Positions 47,642-57,796 of a stretch of DNA of 64,000 bases are shown piece by piece. How positions within the stretch are numbered: the stretch's first letter is position 1; every line of letters starts with the position of its first letter. Source of the DNA: Musa acuminata AAA Group. Lineage: Eukaryota > Streptophyta > Magnoliopsida > Zingiberales > Musaceae. Below the pieces are notes generated by a model. That model had not been told where the DNA came from and ran no database searches. It was given only the letters and a program-made list of their open reading frames with translations. The DNA lies in assembly GCF_036884655.1 (NCBI RefSeq), contig NC_088354.1, positions 18,970,001 through 19,034,000 of the forward strand, written 5' to 3'. Both the position numbers and the translations under genes were made by a program.

Positions 47642-47933
47642 ACTTCTCAAATAGAAAAAGCTTGGAGATTTAAGGAGCATCATTGTAGCCCGGCCATATG
47701 GATCACAGCTAGAGAGGAGGATACTTGACCTCCTTCACACTCTCCTATAGATCTAGAAGGATTTAGGGATATATGATCTCCCTAAGTAACACAACTATCT
47801 CACACGTGGTTTTAAGTTTCATTGATTTTGTGCACCAATCTTAGCATGATGATGAACACATTGATAAATAATTTGAAGATTTTATTTTTATATTTTTCTA
47901 CTATGCATGTGATGCCCCCTGAGATTTCCCAAC
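47642..47933 (+). mobile_element. Family A LTR fragment flanking S1
   Basis: Matches family A LTR from about 10330 to its end (TGGATCAC..CTAGAGAGGAGGATAC, CTCACACGTGGTTTTAAGTTTC) and ends TTTCCCAACA. It follows S1 directly, so S1 was inserted in a family A LTR. A recognisable PBS does not follow. Confidence 0.72.
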
Positions 47934-47967
47934 AACTACCATTTTGCAACATGGGAGACCATATACT

Positions 47968-49259
47968 TGTTGAATCTCAAATTTTGATGATAAAATAAAT
48001 TGATGAATTAATGATCTAATCCATGTGTTGAGATAAGTGATGCAGGACTAACTATGATCGTGAAAAAGGTAAAATAATTAAAAAAGAATCGAATGTTGAG
48101 TCAAAGTCAATGATCGGGCATTGGGCCGGATAAATTGGGGGATACACCAAAGGATCAAACGATATAATGAAAACTCACCGGAAGCTCACCGGGAGTTTAT
48201 AAAAAACTCACTGGAAGTTCATTGAGAGTTCACCGAATGTTCGTCGGGAGTTTGTCGGAAGTTTATCGAGAATCTGGTTGAACAATTGACATGTGGGACA
48301 ACTTAGATTGCTTGTATCATAATTATTTTAGCCTTAACTATCATAGTTAGGACTTTAATTTGAGTTACTTTTAGGAGAAATTCTACTAACTCAATTAGAA
48401 GCCACTTGAGCCCAAAACAAGGTTGAATTGGGCCAGTTAGATGGCCCATTCAACCACTTGGAGCCACGATAGGCAGTGGCACCACCCAGACTGGGTGGTG
48501 GAACTACTTGAGGCTCAGCCTCCCAAGTGGTATGGGCAGTGGTACTACCTAGATTAGGCGATGGTACCACCAACAGTTAATAATACCAAGTGATGGTATC
48601 GCCCTATCAGGTGGTGGTACCATTGGAGCCTAGTCTCTAAGGCTCTGTCATACAGTGGTACCATCCAGTATTAGTCTATAGGTGATGGTACCACCTAATA
48701 ATGGTGGTTGTATCGCCCATACCTAGAAACCAGGGATGAGACACTTTTTGGCTCTATTTTTAAAGTCATTGGGGCCTATAAATACCCTCTTTTATGCATA
48801 AAAGAGCACAAAAGTATGAACAAAAGTTTTGAGATTTTAGGTTGTAAAAGTGTTGAGAAAGTGCTAAGTGTCCTCCTCCTCCTTCTTTAGCTTTGTGATC
48901 ATTCTAAGAGAGGTGTGAGGCTTGTAAAAGTTATCTCCTAAACCTGTGAAAATGAGAAAGAGTTGTAAAAGGGTAGTTAGTCTTTACTCATTGAAGAAAG
49001 ACTGTTAATGAATGCTAGTGGCCTCAACAGAGGAGAAATCGGGAGTAGACGTAGGTCACAATGACCGAACCACTATAAATCTGGTTTGCACTTTCTTTTT
49101 GTGTTTCATTACTATTACATTCTAAGTCGATTACTTAGTTCACTTACTCTTAGTCAATCACGCTTTTATTATCATTTTCATCAAACGAAGGTTTTCTAAA
49201 ATCGATATTTTTATCAAAAATACTAATTCACCCCTCTTAATGCCGACTTGATTCTAGCA
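47968..49259 (+). mobile_element. Probable solo Sirevirus-like LTR, 'S2'
   Basis: 1292 bp from TGTTGAATCTCAAATTTTG to GATTCTAGCA, with palindrome remnants (48470-48715), TATA box CCTATAAATACCC near 48775, and no PPT before or PBS after. Flanks ATACT (47963-47967) and GTACT (49260-49264) differ at one base, supporting a solo LTR left by LTR-LTR recombination. Confidence 0.75.
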
Positions 49260-49831
49260 GTACTGGCAATACTATCGCCAGTTTGGGCGGTACCACCGCC
49301 AAGTCTTTCGAAAAACATACACTTCATACGTTCCAGCTCATAGGTGGTTCCATTGTCTGGTCTGGCGATGCCACCGCTTGACCTAACTTTGAGGCCTTGA
49401 ATAGCCTCCCAATAGGCCCAACTTAGCCCCAGATCAGACCCAATGGGCTCCTAATTGAGTTAATAAGGTTACACCCAAAACTAACTCAATTAAGACCTAA
49501 CTACGATAATAAAGACCTAAATGATTACAAGGCATGAAATCTATATTGTTCGGCACATCATTGGTTTATCCGAACTCCTGGCACATCGTGCTATCCTTCG
49601 ATATGTCACTCGATCCATCGGAATGTTGACTTCTACAATATCCGATCTTAGCGTAACATCTGATTCTTTTTGCCCGATGCCTGATCTCTGACTCCGGCCT
49701 AACGTCTAATTCTTCTACTTCAATTGTCTTGTCTTTTCATGATCGAAGTTAGTCCTACATTACTTTTCTCAAAACATGGATTAGATCGTAAACTCACCAA
49801 TTGATTTTATTATCAAAATCTGGGATTCAAC
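49260..49831 (-). mobile_element. Sirevirus-like LTR fragment, minus, 'S3'
   Basis: Left end lost. Has palindromic GGGCGGTACCACCGCC, GGGCCCA-like block, the CCGATGC-type repeats and the end ATCAAAATCTGGGATTCAACG, i.e. the LTR start on minus with CA mutated to CG. Confidence 0.75.
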
Positions 49832-50730
49832 GAACCCAAGAGTCAGCATGACTTGATTCTATCCCAAAGGTACAAGCTCGTCTTAACGGCCCATGTGGCA
49901 ATCATATAAGGTGGTTGGAGTGGGGGAAGGATTAGCTGAAGCAATCTCGAAGTGTTGCTTTACACTTAGATAGATTCTGCATCAAATTAAAGTGTGCCTT
50001 GGCTTCATCGAAGACCCTGCATGAACAATCAGTGTTGAGGGAGTTTCTGAACTGACCCTTCCGATGGTAAAGTTAATCTGAGTGAGAGAGTGAATAGTAG
50101 AAGTTCTACTTTCGATCCCTTGTTCAAGCTCCGAGGATCGACTTTTATACTTAGGCAACCAGCGGAGGGAGGTTGATGATTGATGTGGATAGCTCGTACA
50201 TCCTTTAGGGGCTCATTTATGTAGAAGACCGATTGGTATAATTTCCTATGGTGCATCGTTAATGAAAGATGATTGCGGGGGCATCATTTGTCAGTGTTAA
50301 TGCTTGCCTAAGATAAGCAGATGGTGGTTGTCTATGTCAAGTGATTGGAAAAAGGGAGAAATGAGCTTTACTGCTAGGATTTAATGCTCCCTATGGTCGG
50401 CCTATGTAACCTTTCTCAAAACTATGGTCAGTTGAGGATGGAAAGTTGCTTCTCATCAATCGTCAAATGGAATGGGGGGCACGAGGGTTCTTCTGCCCAC
50501 ATTATTATCTAGGTGACGATGAATCGTTGGGTAAATCAGCAGGTCAATGCTTATATCATTATTATCTGTGCAGACTTCTTTTTTAGTCATGGCTAATTAA
50601 ATATAGTATTATATTTTTTTGCTTTATTGAAAAAGAAACTAATATTTGGACCACCCAATTGAGAGTTATAATGCTCTTAGTGGAAGGTAATTATCTGACA
50701 GAAGTCGAAGAGGGATTAATTAAAGGAAGA
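49832..50730. other. Intergenic sequence, nothing recognised
   Basis: About 900 bp of moderate GC with no convincing ORF, LTR end or RNA gene. It follows an LTR fragment and precedes a local direct repeat. Confidence 0.5.
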
Positions 50731-51056
50731 TTCCCTTGAAACCGGAGTGAAGAACTCCAAATGATGGATTCTTAAAGAAGAAAGCTGCTATCTTCTTATA
50801 CTTTTGATAGATGTTGAGATGAGATGTCGCTAATTACGAAATTAATTTGGGACTACTCGTAATAAAATAATTATTAATGCACTAATTACGAAACCGGAGT
50901 GAAGATTCCCGTGAAACCGGAGTGAAGATCTCCAAATGATGGATTTTTAAAGAAGAAAGCTGCCGATCTTCTTATACTTTTGATAGATGTTCAGATGAGA
51001 TGTCGCTAATTACGAAATTAATTTGGGACCACTCGTAATAAAATAATTATTAATGC
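50731..51056. repeat. Direct repeat pair of about 150 bp
   Basis: 50731..50880 and 50906..51056 are nearly identical (period 175), from TTCCCTTGAAACCGGAGTGA to TAATAAAATAATTATTAATGC. The 25-bp spacer repeats the CTAATTACGAAACCGGAGTGAAGA words. Confidence 0.9.
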
Positions 51057-51780
51057 TTCACATCAAGTGTTTTTAGTATTATATATAGGATGGATTTTCA
51101 TTAAAAAATCTAACTTTGAAAATTTGTTCTTTAAAAATTACGCGTAAAATTTATTTTTTTCAAAATGATCATCCTATCCTTATCGGTCATTGCTCTTTAT
51201 CCCCTCCACTTTATCGACTATCCTCTCTCCTAATTGGTTATGCTTTCATTGACATTGGTAGGCCCTATCGTTGGTTGCTACCGTTGGTCATTTACACCTT
51301 TCACATATGGTCTAGCTTCATGGGTCACTCCTTCCCCTCACATAATCGTATGCGTCTCCACATGAAGTTGGTCCCATTGGTTACACTTGTACTTTCACAC
51401 ATGAGTTGGTCCCGCTAGTCGCCTCCCTCCCTCACTTAGGTGCTTGCACCTCTACACATGAGTCGCCCAATCAACCATCCCTCTCTTCTCCCCTGGTTAT
51501 CTCCACCTTCGTGCACGGATTGGTCTCGTCAATTATCCCCCTCCAAGCATGTAACACCCTTAGGGTCCGACGATGACATAAGAGTGATGGCGTAGGCAGC
51601 ACAGGGAGGAGGCCCTATTAATTATATTGTTTAATTTTGAGTTGTGCCCATAGATTATTTCAACTATTTCACTTTAATTGATGGCCCTATTAATTATATT
51701 GTTTGATTAAATTACATATATTTATTATTAGCTTTTTTTTTTAACTCCACCTCGAAATCTGATGCTTTTACCTTTCTAAG
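51057..51780. other. Upstream flank of the SAP gene
   Basis: CT-rich, non-coding. A 24-bp word GGCCCTATTAATTATATTGTTT occurs twice (about 51611 and 51682). No ORF or TE domain recognised; core promoter elements could lie in the AT-rich part 51690-51745. Confidence 0.5.
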
Positions 51781-52264
51781 TTCCCCCAGTTTCCACCGAT
51801 TATTTCGCCGTTTCTTCGGTCCGGTCGATCAGAGTCGCTCTGTCCACGATCATCTTCACAGTTTTTGTTACCCTCGAACTTGATTCCGTGGAAGCATGGG
51901 GAAAAATCAGTTCTTTTGCGCCTGATATATTCGTCCTATCTCGATCTGATTTCGTAGTGAAGGTCACATCTCGATCCTCTGCAGCTTTAATCCTTCGTGA
52001 CTACGGATGTTCCATTTGATGGAAAATAATTCCTTTTTAAGATTTGAGCTCAATTTTTCCGGATTTATCTTACATTTATTTTTCGCTATATTACTCGTCG
52101 TTTCGATCCGAGTCCTAAAAGATCCATCTTTTAGCAATGCTGTGAAATTCTGTGGTGCTTTTGTGTTGTAATTAATCCTGTTTGCGCTCCAATTCCCTTG
52201 ATCTGCTTCACTTCTTAAAAAAAATTTGGATTTTTGGGTGTTTTCTTCTTTTCCTACCAGTCAG
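51781..52264 (+). promoter_or_regulatory. 5' untranslated region of the SAP gene with probable intron
   Basis: Pyrimidine-rich exon-like start (51770-51860), then T-rich sequence ending TTCTTCTTTTCCTACCAG (52243-52260), a strong splice acceptor four bases before ATG. SAP genes often have a 5' UTR intron (recalled). The donor cannot be fixed by eye. Confidence 0.5.
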
Positions 52265-52696
52265 ATGGCTCGAGAAAGATGTAATCTTGACAAAGAAGCT
52301 GAAATCCTCAAACTTTCCTCTTCTTCCTCTCCTTCTCCGTCTCCCCCCACTCCTCCATCATCGTCACGATTACCGCCATCCTTGTTCTTGAATCCTTGTG
52401 AGGAATCGCCGAATCCGAGACCGGGAACTCCGGATGTGGAGACACCCGTCGTGGCTTCCTCCGCACAGAAGCCTAAGGAGGAAGCTAAGCCGCCAGTAAG
52501 ATTCAGTAATAGGTGCTCCACTTGCCGGAAAAAGGTGGGGCTCACTGGATTCCGGTGCCAATGCGGAGATCTCTTCTGCGGCCGCCACCAGTACACGGAC
52601 ACCCATGATTGCTCATTCGACTACAAGGCGTTTGGAAGGGAGGAGATTGCTAAAGCCAACCCTGTGGTCAAAGCTCCTAAGATCATCAAGATCTAA
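52265..52696 (+). CDS. AN1-type zinc-finger stress-associated protein (SAP15-like)
   Basis: 143 residues, the only convincing host gene. N-terminus [17 protein letters not shown] followed by a low-complexity Ser/Pro stretch (18-38) and an acidic/Pro linker. The AN1 zinc finger lies at residues 84-116 with all ligands in place: C84, C87, C98, C100, C105, H108, H114, C116. The end [21 protein letters not shown] is the typical SAP C-terminus. There is no A20 finger, as in rice SAP15-type proteins. Such proteins act in abiotic-stress signalling and some have ubiquitin-related roles (family knowledge). The start is set at 52265 because an upstream in-frame ATG (52226) lies before the splice-acceptor-like site and in the likely intron. 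Its last codons are duplicated downstream at 53456. Confidence 0.93.
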   Translation: MARERCNLDKEAEILKLSSSSSPSPSPPTPPSSSRLPPSLFLNPCEESPNPRPGTPDVETPVVASSAQKPKEEAKPPVRFSNRCSTCRKKVGLTGFRCQCGDLFCGRHQYTDTHDCSFDYKAFGREEIAKANPVVKAPKIIKI

Positions 52697-52870
52697 GGTA
52701 TAAAGCTTTCACCACTCTATGTTATTTGTCCATTTATAGTTGCTACATTTCATATTAATTATAGTTGCCTGAAGTTTTATTTCATCTTAGGATATTACAT
52801 TATTAGAATGTGGATTGAAATCTTGTAAATATCATATTTACTGATGTTGTTGTCCTTTATATCATGGCCT
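52697..52870 (+). other. 3' untranslated region of the SAP gene
   Basis: AT-rich sequence directly after the stop, repeated with few changes at 53521-53690. No clear AATAAA signal; weak candidates only. Confidence 0.55.
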
Positions 52871-53455
52871 GAGAGTCGTTATGGCTTGGCTCGATCCCGA
52901 CTATACTAAGACATCCACGTAGGCATTGCGAGGCTAAAGGCGAGGTCGAAGTGGTAGTGGGTGTCTCCTAGGTCAGCCCAGGGGAAGTTGGGATCGCCTC
53001 CAACATTGGATCTCTGCACAATAGGTTGATGCCAAGAGAGGAATTCCTAGCTCGATCCCTGCGAAGCTTAAGTTAGTTTTTATAGTAGCATTGAGTGTTC
53101 AAGCTTCGCCTCCGATATTAGTTAGGGGGTTAGCATTTTATACCTCTCCCTAAGTGTCGGTTGCATGCAAGTTGTTAATTGACCATCAATACTCCAAGCG
53201 ACTGGTTCATTTGCCCTGAATGGCACAGGCCAACTGTTATGGTTCTGCGCCATGTGGGGCTGCTTCCTATGATCTCGGGCATAACTGTGCCTTTTTTACT
53301 TCGGCATATGTGCCTTTTTGGTTGGTTCCCGAGTCCACTACGTCGCTTCAAGGTCGTTCCGCCCACGTGCAACACGTCAACTCTGAAACATCATGTTGAT
53401 TCCGAGGTGGCTACTAGTTATCACTGCATGGCGATACCAAAATATTCCCTATCAG

Positions 53456-53520
53456 TTTGGAAAGGAGGAGATTGCTAAAGCCAACCCTGTGGTCAAAGCT
53501 CCTAAATCATCAAGATCTAA
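53456..53520 (+). pseudogene. Duplicated 3' end of the SAP coding region
   Basis: Copies the last 21 or so codons of the SAP gene ([13 protein letters not shown]) with one base lost in CCTAA(G)ATCATC, which would change the last few residues. No upstream AN1 coding accompanies it. Confidence 0.85.
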
Positions 53521-54259
53521 GGTATAAAGCTTTCACCACTCTATGTTATTTGTCGATTTATAGTTGCTACATTTCATATTAATTATAGTTGCCTGAAGTT
53601 TTATTTCATCTTAGGATATTACATTCTTAGAATGTGGATTGAAATCTTGTAAATATCATATTTACTGATGTTGTTGTCCTTTATGTCGTGGCCTGGGAGT
53701 CAGCACAGCTTGGCTCGATCCCGACTGTGCAAGGGCATCCACATAGGCATTTCAAGGCTAAGGGCGAGGTCAGAGTGGTAGTGGGTGTCTCCTGGGTCAG
53801 CCAGGGGAAGTTGGGATTGCCTCTGGCATTGGGTCCCTACACAATAGATCGATGCCAGGAGAGGAATTCCTAGCTCAATCCCTCCGAAGCTTAAGTTAGT
53901 TTTTGTAGTAGCATTAAGTGTTCGAGCTCCGCCTCCGATGGCTAGGGGGTTAGCATTTTATACCTCTCCCTAAGGGTCGGTTGCATGCAAGTTGTTAATT
54001 GACCATCAATACTCCAAGCGACCGGTTCATCTGCCCTGAATAGCACAAGTCGACTATTATGGTTTCACGTCGTGTGGGGCTGCTTTCTACTATCTCGGGC
54101 ATAGTGGTGCCTTTTTTACTTCGACATATGTGCCTTTTTGGTTGGTTCCCAAGTCCTCTGCGTCACTTCATGGTCGTTCCGTGCACGTGCGCCACATGCC
54201 TCCAGTTCCTCATAAGGGGCTTAAGGTGTGCCTTTTTGACTTGAGCTTATATCTACCTT

Positions 54260-54951
54260 AGCGAGTCTTCTGGCTGAAGTACACAACTCGAGAGTAAGTC
54301 CGCCTTAGTAGGCTTCGCTCAGTCGAGGTACAAGACTCGGATCTTCTGGGTGAGATGCATGGCTCAAGAGCGGGTCCGCCTTAGTGGGCCCCACTCAGCC
54401 AAGGTGCAGGATTCAGATCTTTTGGCTAAGGTGCACGGCATGGGAGTGGGTTCACAATAGGCCTCACTCGGCTGAGGTGTAGGACTCGAGTCCTCTAGCC
54501 GAGGTGCATGACTCAAGAGTAGGACCACCTTAGCAGGCCCTACTTGGTCGAGGTGTAGGACTTGGGTCTTTTAGTCATGGTGCATGGCTTGGGAGTGGGT
54601 TTGCTCAACTGAGGTACAGGCACTGGGTCTTCTGACCAAGGTATATGGCTAAGGAGTGGGTCCACCTTAGCGGGCTCCACTCGATCAAGGTGTAGGACTC
54701 AAGTCTTCTAGTCGAGGTGAATGCTTAGGAGCAAGTTTGCTCAACCAAGGTGCATAGCTTGGGAGCAAGTTTGAACTTGCTCAACCAAGGTGCATAGCTT
54801 GGGAGCAAGTTTGCTCAACCAAGGTTCAAGCCCCGAGTCTTCTGGCCAAGGTGCACAGCTCGGGAGTGGGTCAACCTTAGCGGGCTCTACTTGGCCGAGG
54901 TGTAGGACTCATGTCTTTTAGCCGAGATGCATGGTTTGGGAGTGGGTTTAC
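54260..54951. repeat. Minisatellite, period about 76 bp
   Basis: CTTCTGG-type starts at 54267, 54343 and 54419 (76 bp apart), then looser spacing. Each unit has a GGTGCA(C/T)GGCT(C)GGGAG half and a CCGAGGTG(C/T)AGGACTC half. About nine units to 54951, where element D begins. A 53-bp sub-duplication lies near 54728-54820. Confidence 0.85.
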
Positions 54952-56178
54952 TGTTGAATCTCGGATTTTGATGATATAATCAATTGGTGGGTTAATTGAT
55001 CTAATCCATATTATTGAGTTAAGTGTGCAGGATTAACTACGATAACCAGAAAACATAAAGCAAGGATACCGGAGTCGAGCTCGATGGACGTTTAAGAGAC
55101 CGAAGAATCATCGGAGATGCTGCCGGAACCAACCGAGAAGAAATCGGGAACGTGTCGGAAGTTCGCCGAAGAAATCGTCGGAGGCTCGCGGAGATCACCG
55201 AGAAGGTTCGGCTACTCGTTAAAGTCATCACAAAGATTGGGAGCTAGCAGGGAGTCCGTCGGAAGGAATTCGTCGGAAAGCTCGTCGGAACAAGACTCGA
55301 CGTTCGCGGTTAAAAAACTTGCTTAGGATGTTTTTTTGTTTTATGTAATTCACCTGTAATTAGGATTAGGATTAAGAGATAATCCTATATCCTGGTTAGG
55401 GGCCAACTGGGCCCAAAGTCAGATTTGGTTTGGGCGAAAATTAAGCCAAACCAATGAATCGGAAAGCCAGGCGGTGGAACCGCCTGGCTGGGCGGTGACA
55501 CCTCCTTGGCTGGGCGGTTGCACCGTCCAGCACTCGAGCGCTGGGCGGTTGCACCGTCCAGCACTCGAGCGCTGGGCGGTGGCACCGCCTGGCTGGGCGG
55601 TGGCACCTCCATCACCGGGAACCCTAAGAGAATTCAAATTTTGAAGCCCAAAATTTGAATCCTCTTGAGGCCTATAAATACCCCTCAAATCTCAGCTGAG
55701 GTTACAACTTTTGAGAAGCATTTTGATTGAGAGAAAAGTCTTAGAAAGTTTTAGCAAGTCTTGTTTTCAATTTGCTAGAGAGTTCTCCTCCTTCTTTCTT
55801 ATTGAAAATTTGTAAGAGGTTGAGCTGCTTGTAAAATGTTGTAAGAGGGGTGTTTACCCTTCCATTTCAAGAGACTTGCTAGTGGAAGGTGGGAGCCTCA
55901 TCGAAGAGGGGCCTCGCAAGTGGAGTAGGTCATTTGACCGAACCACTCTAAAAATCGGCGTAATCTCTGGTTTGCATTTTATTATTGTCATTTACATTAC
56001 TGCAAATCTTCTTACTGCTTTAGTTCCTTATTACCCTTGCTGCGCAACTTTAAGAATACGCTTTCAAGTTAAACTTTTCAAGTTCCGTTCTTATCGTACG
56101 AAAGATTTTGATAAAATCGAAGTTTTAATCCGCTGCACTAATTCACCCCCCCCTCTTAGTGCCGCTCCGATCCTAACA
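54952..56178 (+). repeat. 5' LTR of element D
   Basis: 1227 bp, TGTTGAATCTCGG to CCTAACA. Palindrome cluster 55471-55612, TATA box 55673-55680 (TATAAATA) about 500 bp before the PBS. Also has GTCGGAAG-type repeats (55150-55300). Confidence 0.95.
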
Positions 56179-56180
56179 AG

Positions 56181-56192
56181 TGGTATCAGAGC
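56181..56192 (+). other. Primer binding site, element D
   Basis: TGGTATCAGAGC, perfect, two bases after the LTR; extended by AAGG. Confidence 0.95.
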
Positions 56193-56230
56193 AAGGTTAT
56201 CTCTCATATTTGGTTTAATACCCAAGAGAG

Positions 56231-57796
56231 ATGGCTTACTCCGGCATGCAAGAGGGCCATTCTATTGCACGACCACCTTTGTTTAATGGGTCGGATTACA
56301 CATATTGGAAGACTCGCATTAGAATCTTCCTCATTTCTATGGACTTTGAGCTTTGGTCTATTGTCGAGAATGGATTTCAAAAATCTTCTCTTCCGACGAG
56401 CGAATGGGATGAATCGGAGAAGAAGGTTTTTGCTTTAAATGCAAAGGCTATGAATGCCTTGTTTTGTGCACTAGACAAAAACGAATTTAATCGTGTTTCA
56501 ATGTGTGATTCGGCTTTTGATATTTGGAGAACTCTTGAGGTCACTCATGAAGGCACTAGCCGAGTGAAAGAGTCCAAAATCAACATCCTTGTGCACTCTT
56601 ACGAACTTTTCCGAATGAAACCAAGTGAGTCCATCAGAGACATGTACACCCGGTTTACGGATGTCATCAATGGACTCAAAGCTCTTGGTAAAGATTTTAC
56701 TAACTTTGAACTAGTAACTAAAATCTTAAGATCCCTCCCTAAAAGTTGGGATCCAAAAGTTATGGTCATTTAAGAGGCCAAAGACCTTAAAGCATTCCCT
56801 CTTAAAGAACTCATTGGGTCTCTAATGACCTACGAAATGACATGTCAAGCTCATGACGAGCTCGAGAACCCCCTTCCAAAGAACAGGAAGGATATGGCAC
56901 TCAAATCACAAGAAGACCACTTGAAAGGAACATCAAGTGATGAGGACAGTGACAATGACATTGCACTTTTGACTCAAAAATTTAAAAAATATTTAAGAAA
57001 GAACAGATTTAAAAATAATACAAAAAATAAATTTGAACAAAAGAAGGACCAAGTGATTTGCTATGAATGCAAAAAACCGGGACACTATAAGAACGATTGT
57101 TCTCAAGCCAAAAAGAGAACATCAAAGAAGAAGGCGTTCAAGGCAACGTGGGATGATTCAAGCGCATCCGAAGAAGAGGAGTCCAACACCGAGCAAGTTG
57201 CTCATTACGCGCTAATGGCGTTAGGAGAAGAGGTATGTGACTTATTTAATGAAGATTTATCTTTTGAAGAACTATCTATCGCTTTTCATGAATTATTTGA
57301 TGAATGTAGAACTGTTAGCAAGAAGTTAAGTATCTTAAAGAAAGAGCATGCTTTGCTACAAGATAAGTTTGATAGTCTTCAAACTCCTCCATGCTCTAAG
57401 TGTGAGCACTTAGAAGCAATAAAAAATGAAAATATGCTTCTTAAGGAAACCTTAAACAAGTTTAAGGTTGGTAGCAAAGGATTAGATATGATCCTTGCAC
57501 ACAAGGGTCACATCGCAAATAGAAATGGAATTGGATTTGTAAAAGGATTACATCAAAATCTTACCACTTTCATAAAAGGACCTACATTACATGTTTCCTC
57601 TTATATGAAATGCAACTTTTGTTGCAAATCCGGACATATTACCTACAAATGCCCATTTAGGAAAATTAGTTCACAAAAATTAATATGGGTTCCTAAAGGA
57701 ACTATAAAGAATTCAATCATAAATAACAAAGTTAGTGGGTCAATTTTTGAGGCACCCAAAATCAAATGGGTACCTAAAAATCATCCTCTTTTATAG
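56231..57796 (+). pseudogene. gag of element D
   Basis: Starts MAYSGMQEGHSIARPPLFNG. The gag helical region is open to a TAA at 56771-56773 (element C has Gln CAA at this codon). The frame continues to knuckle 1 at 57059..57100 (CYECKKPGHYKNDC) and knuckle 2 at 57611..57652 (CNFCCKSGHITYKC), with an acidic, coiled-coil-prone part between. It ends at TAG 57794-57796; protease follows in the same frame. The TAG is shared with element C. Confidence 0.92.

Larger units (their letters stand above)
52631..54200. repeat. Tandem duplication, period 825 bp, including the SAP 3' end
   Basis: Unit 1 starts at 52631 (TTTGGAAGGGAGGAGATTGC) and unit 2 at 53456. Similarity extends about 745 bp, through the SAP 3' UTR and an unrelated GC-richer segment (GGCTTGGCTCGATCCCGACT, AGGTCAGCC, ACTTCGGCATATGTGCC), fading near 53380 and 54200. 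Confidence 0.9.

Noticed and set aside
50029..50256. 75-codon minus-strand ORF in the intergenic region
   Set aside because: No recognisable domain, no homologous copy in the window, and length expected by chance.
51116..51418. 100-codon ORF upstream of the SAP gene
   Set aside because: CT-rich sequence, no domain, no ATG context or splice support.
52226..52264. Upstream in-frame ATG giving a 156-residue SAP protein
   Set aside because: It lies just before a strong splice-acceptor-like CCTACCAG and encodes MDFWVF..., unlike the conserved SAP start MARE; probably intronic.
53179..53478. 99-codon ORF and its partner at 54059
   Set aside because: Exists in both duplication units but the second is truncated and frameshifted; no domain. 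Probably repeat-derived.
55117..55326. 69-codon ORF MLPEPTEKK..., also at 63327
   Set aside because: Present only because both LTRs of D carry it; it lies upstream of the LTR TATA box and in older LTRs (C, S1) it is not kept.
54952..55612. GGCGGTG/CACCGCC arrays as a CRISPR-like repeat set
   Set aside because: Units are palindromes without regular unique spacers, in a eukaryotic LTR upstream of a TATA box.
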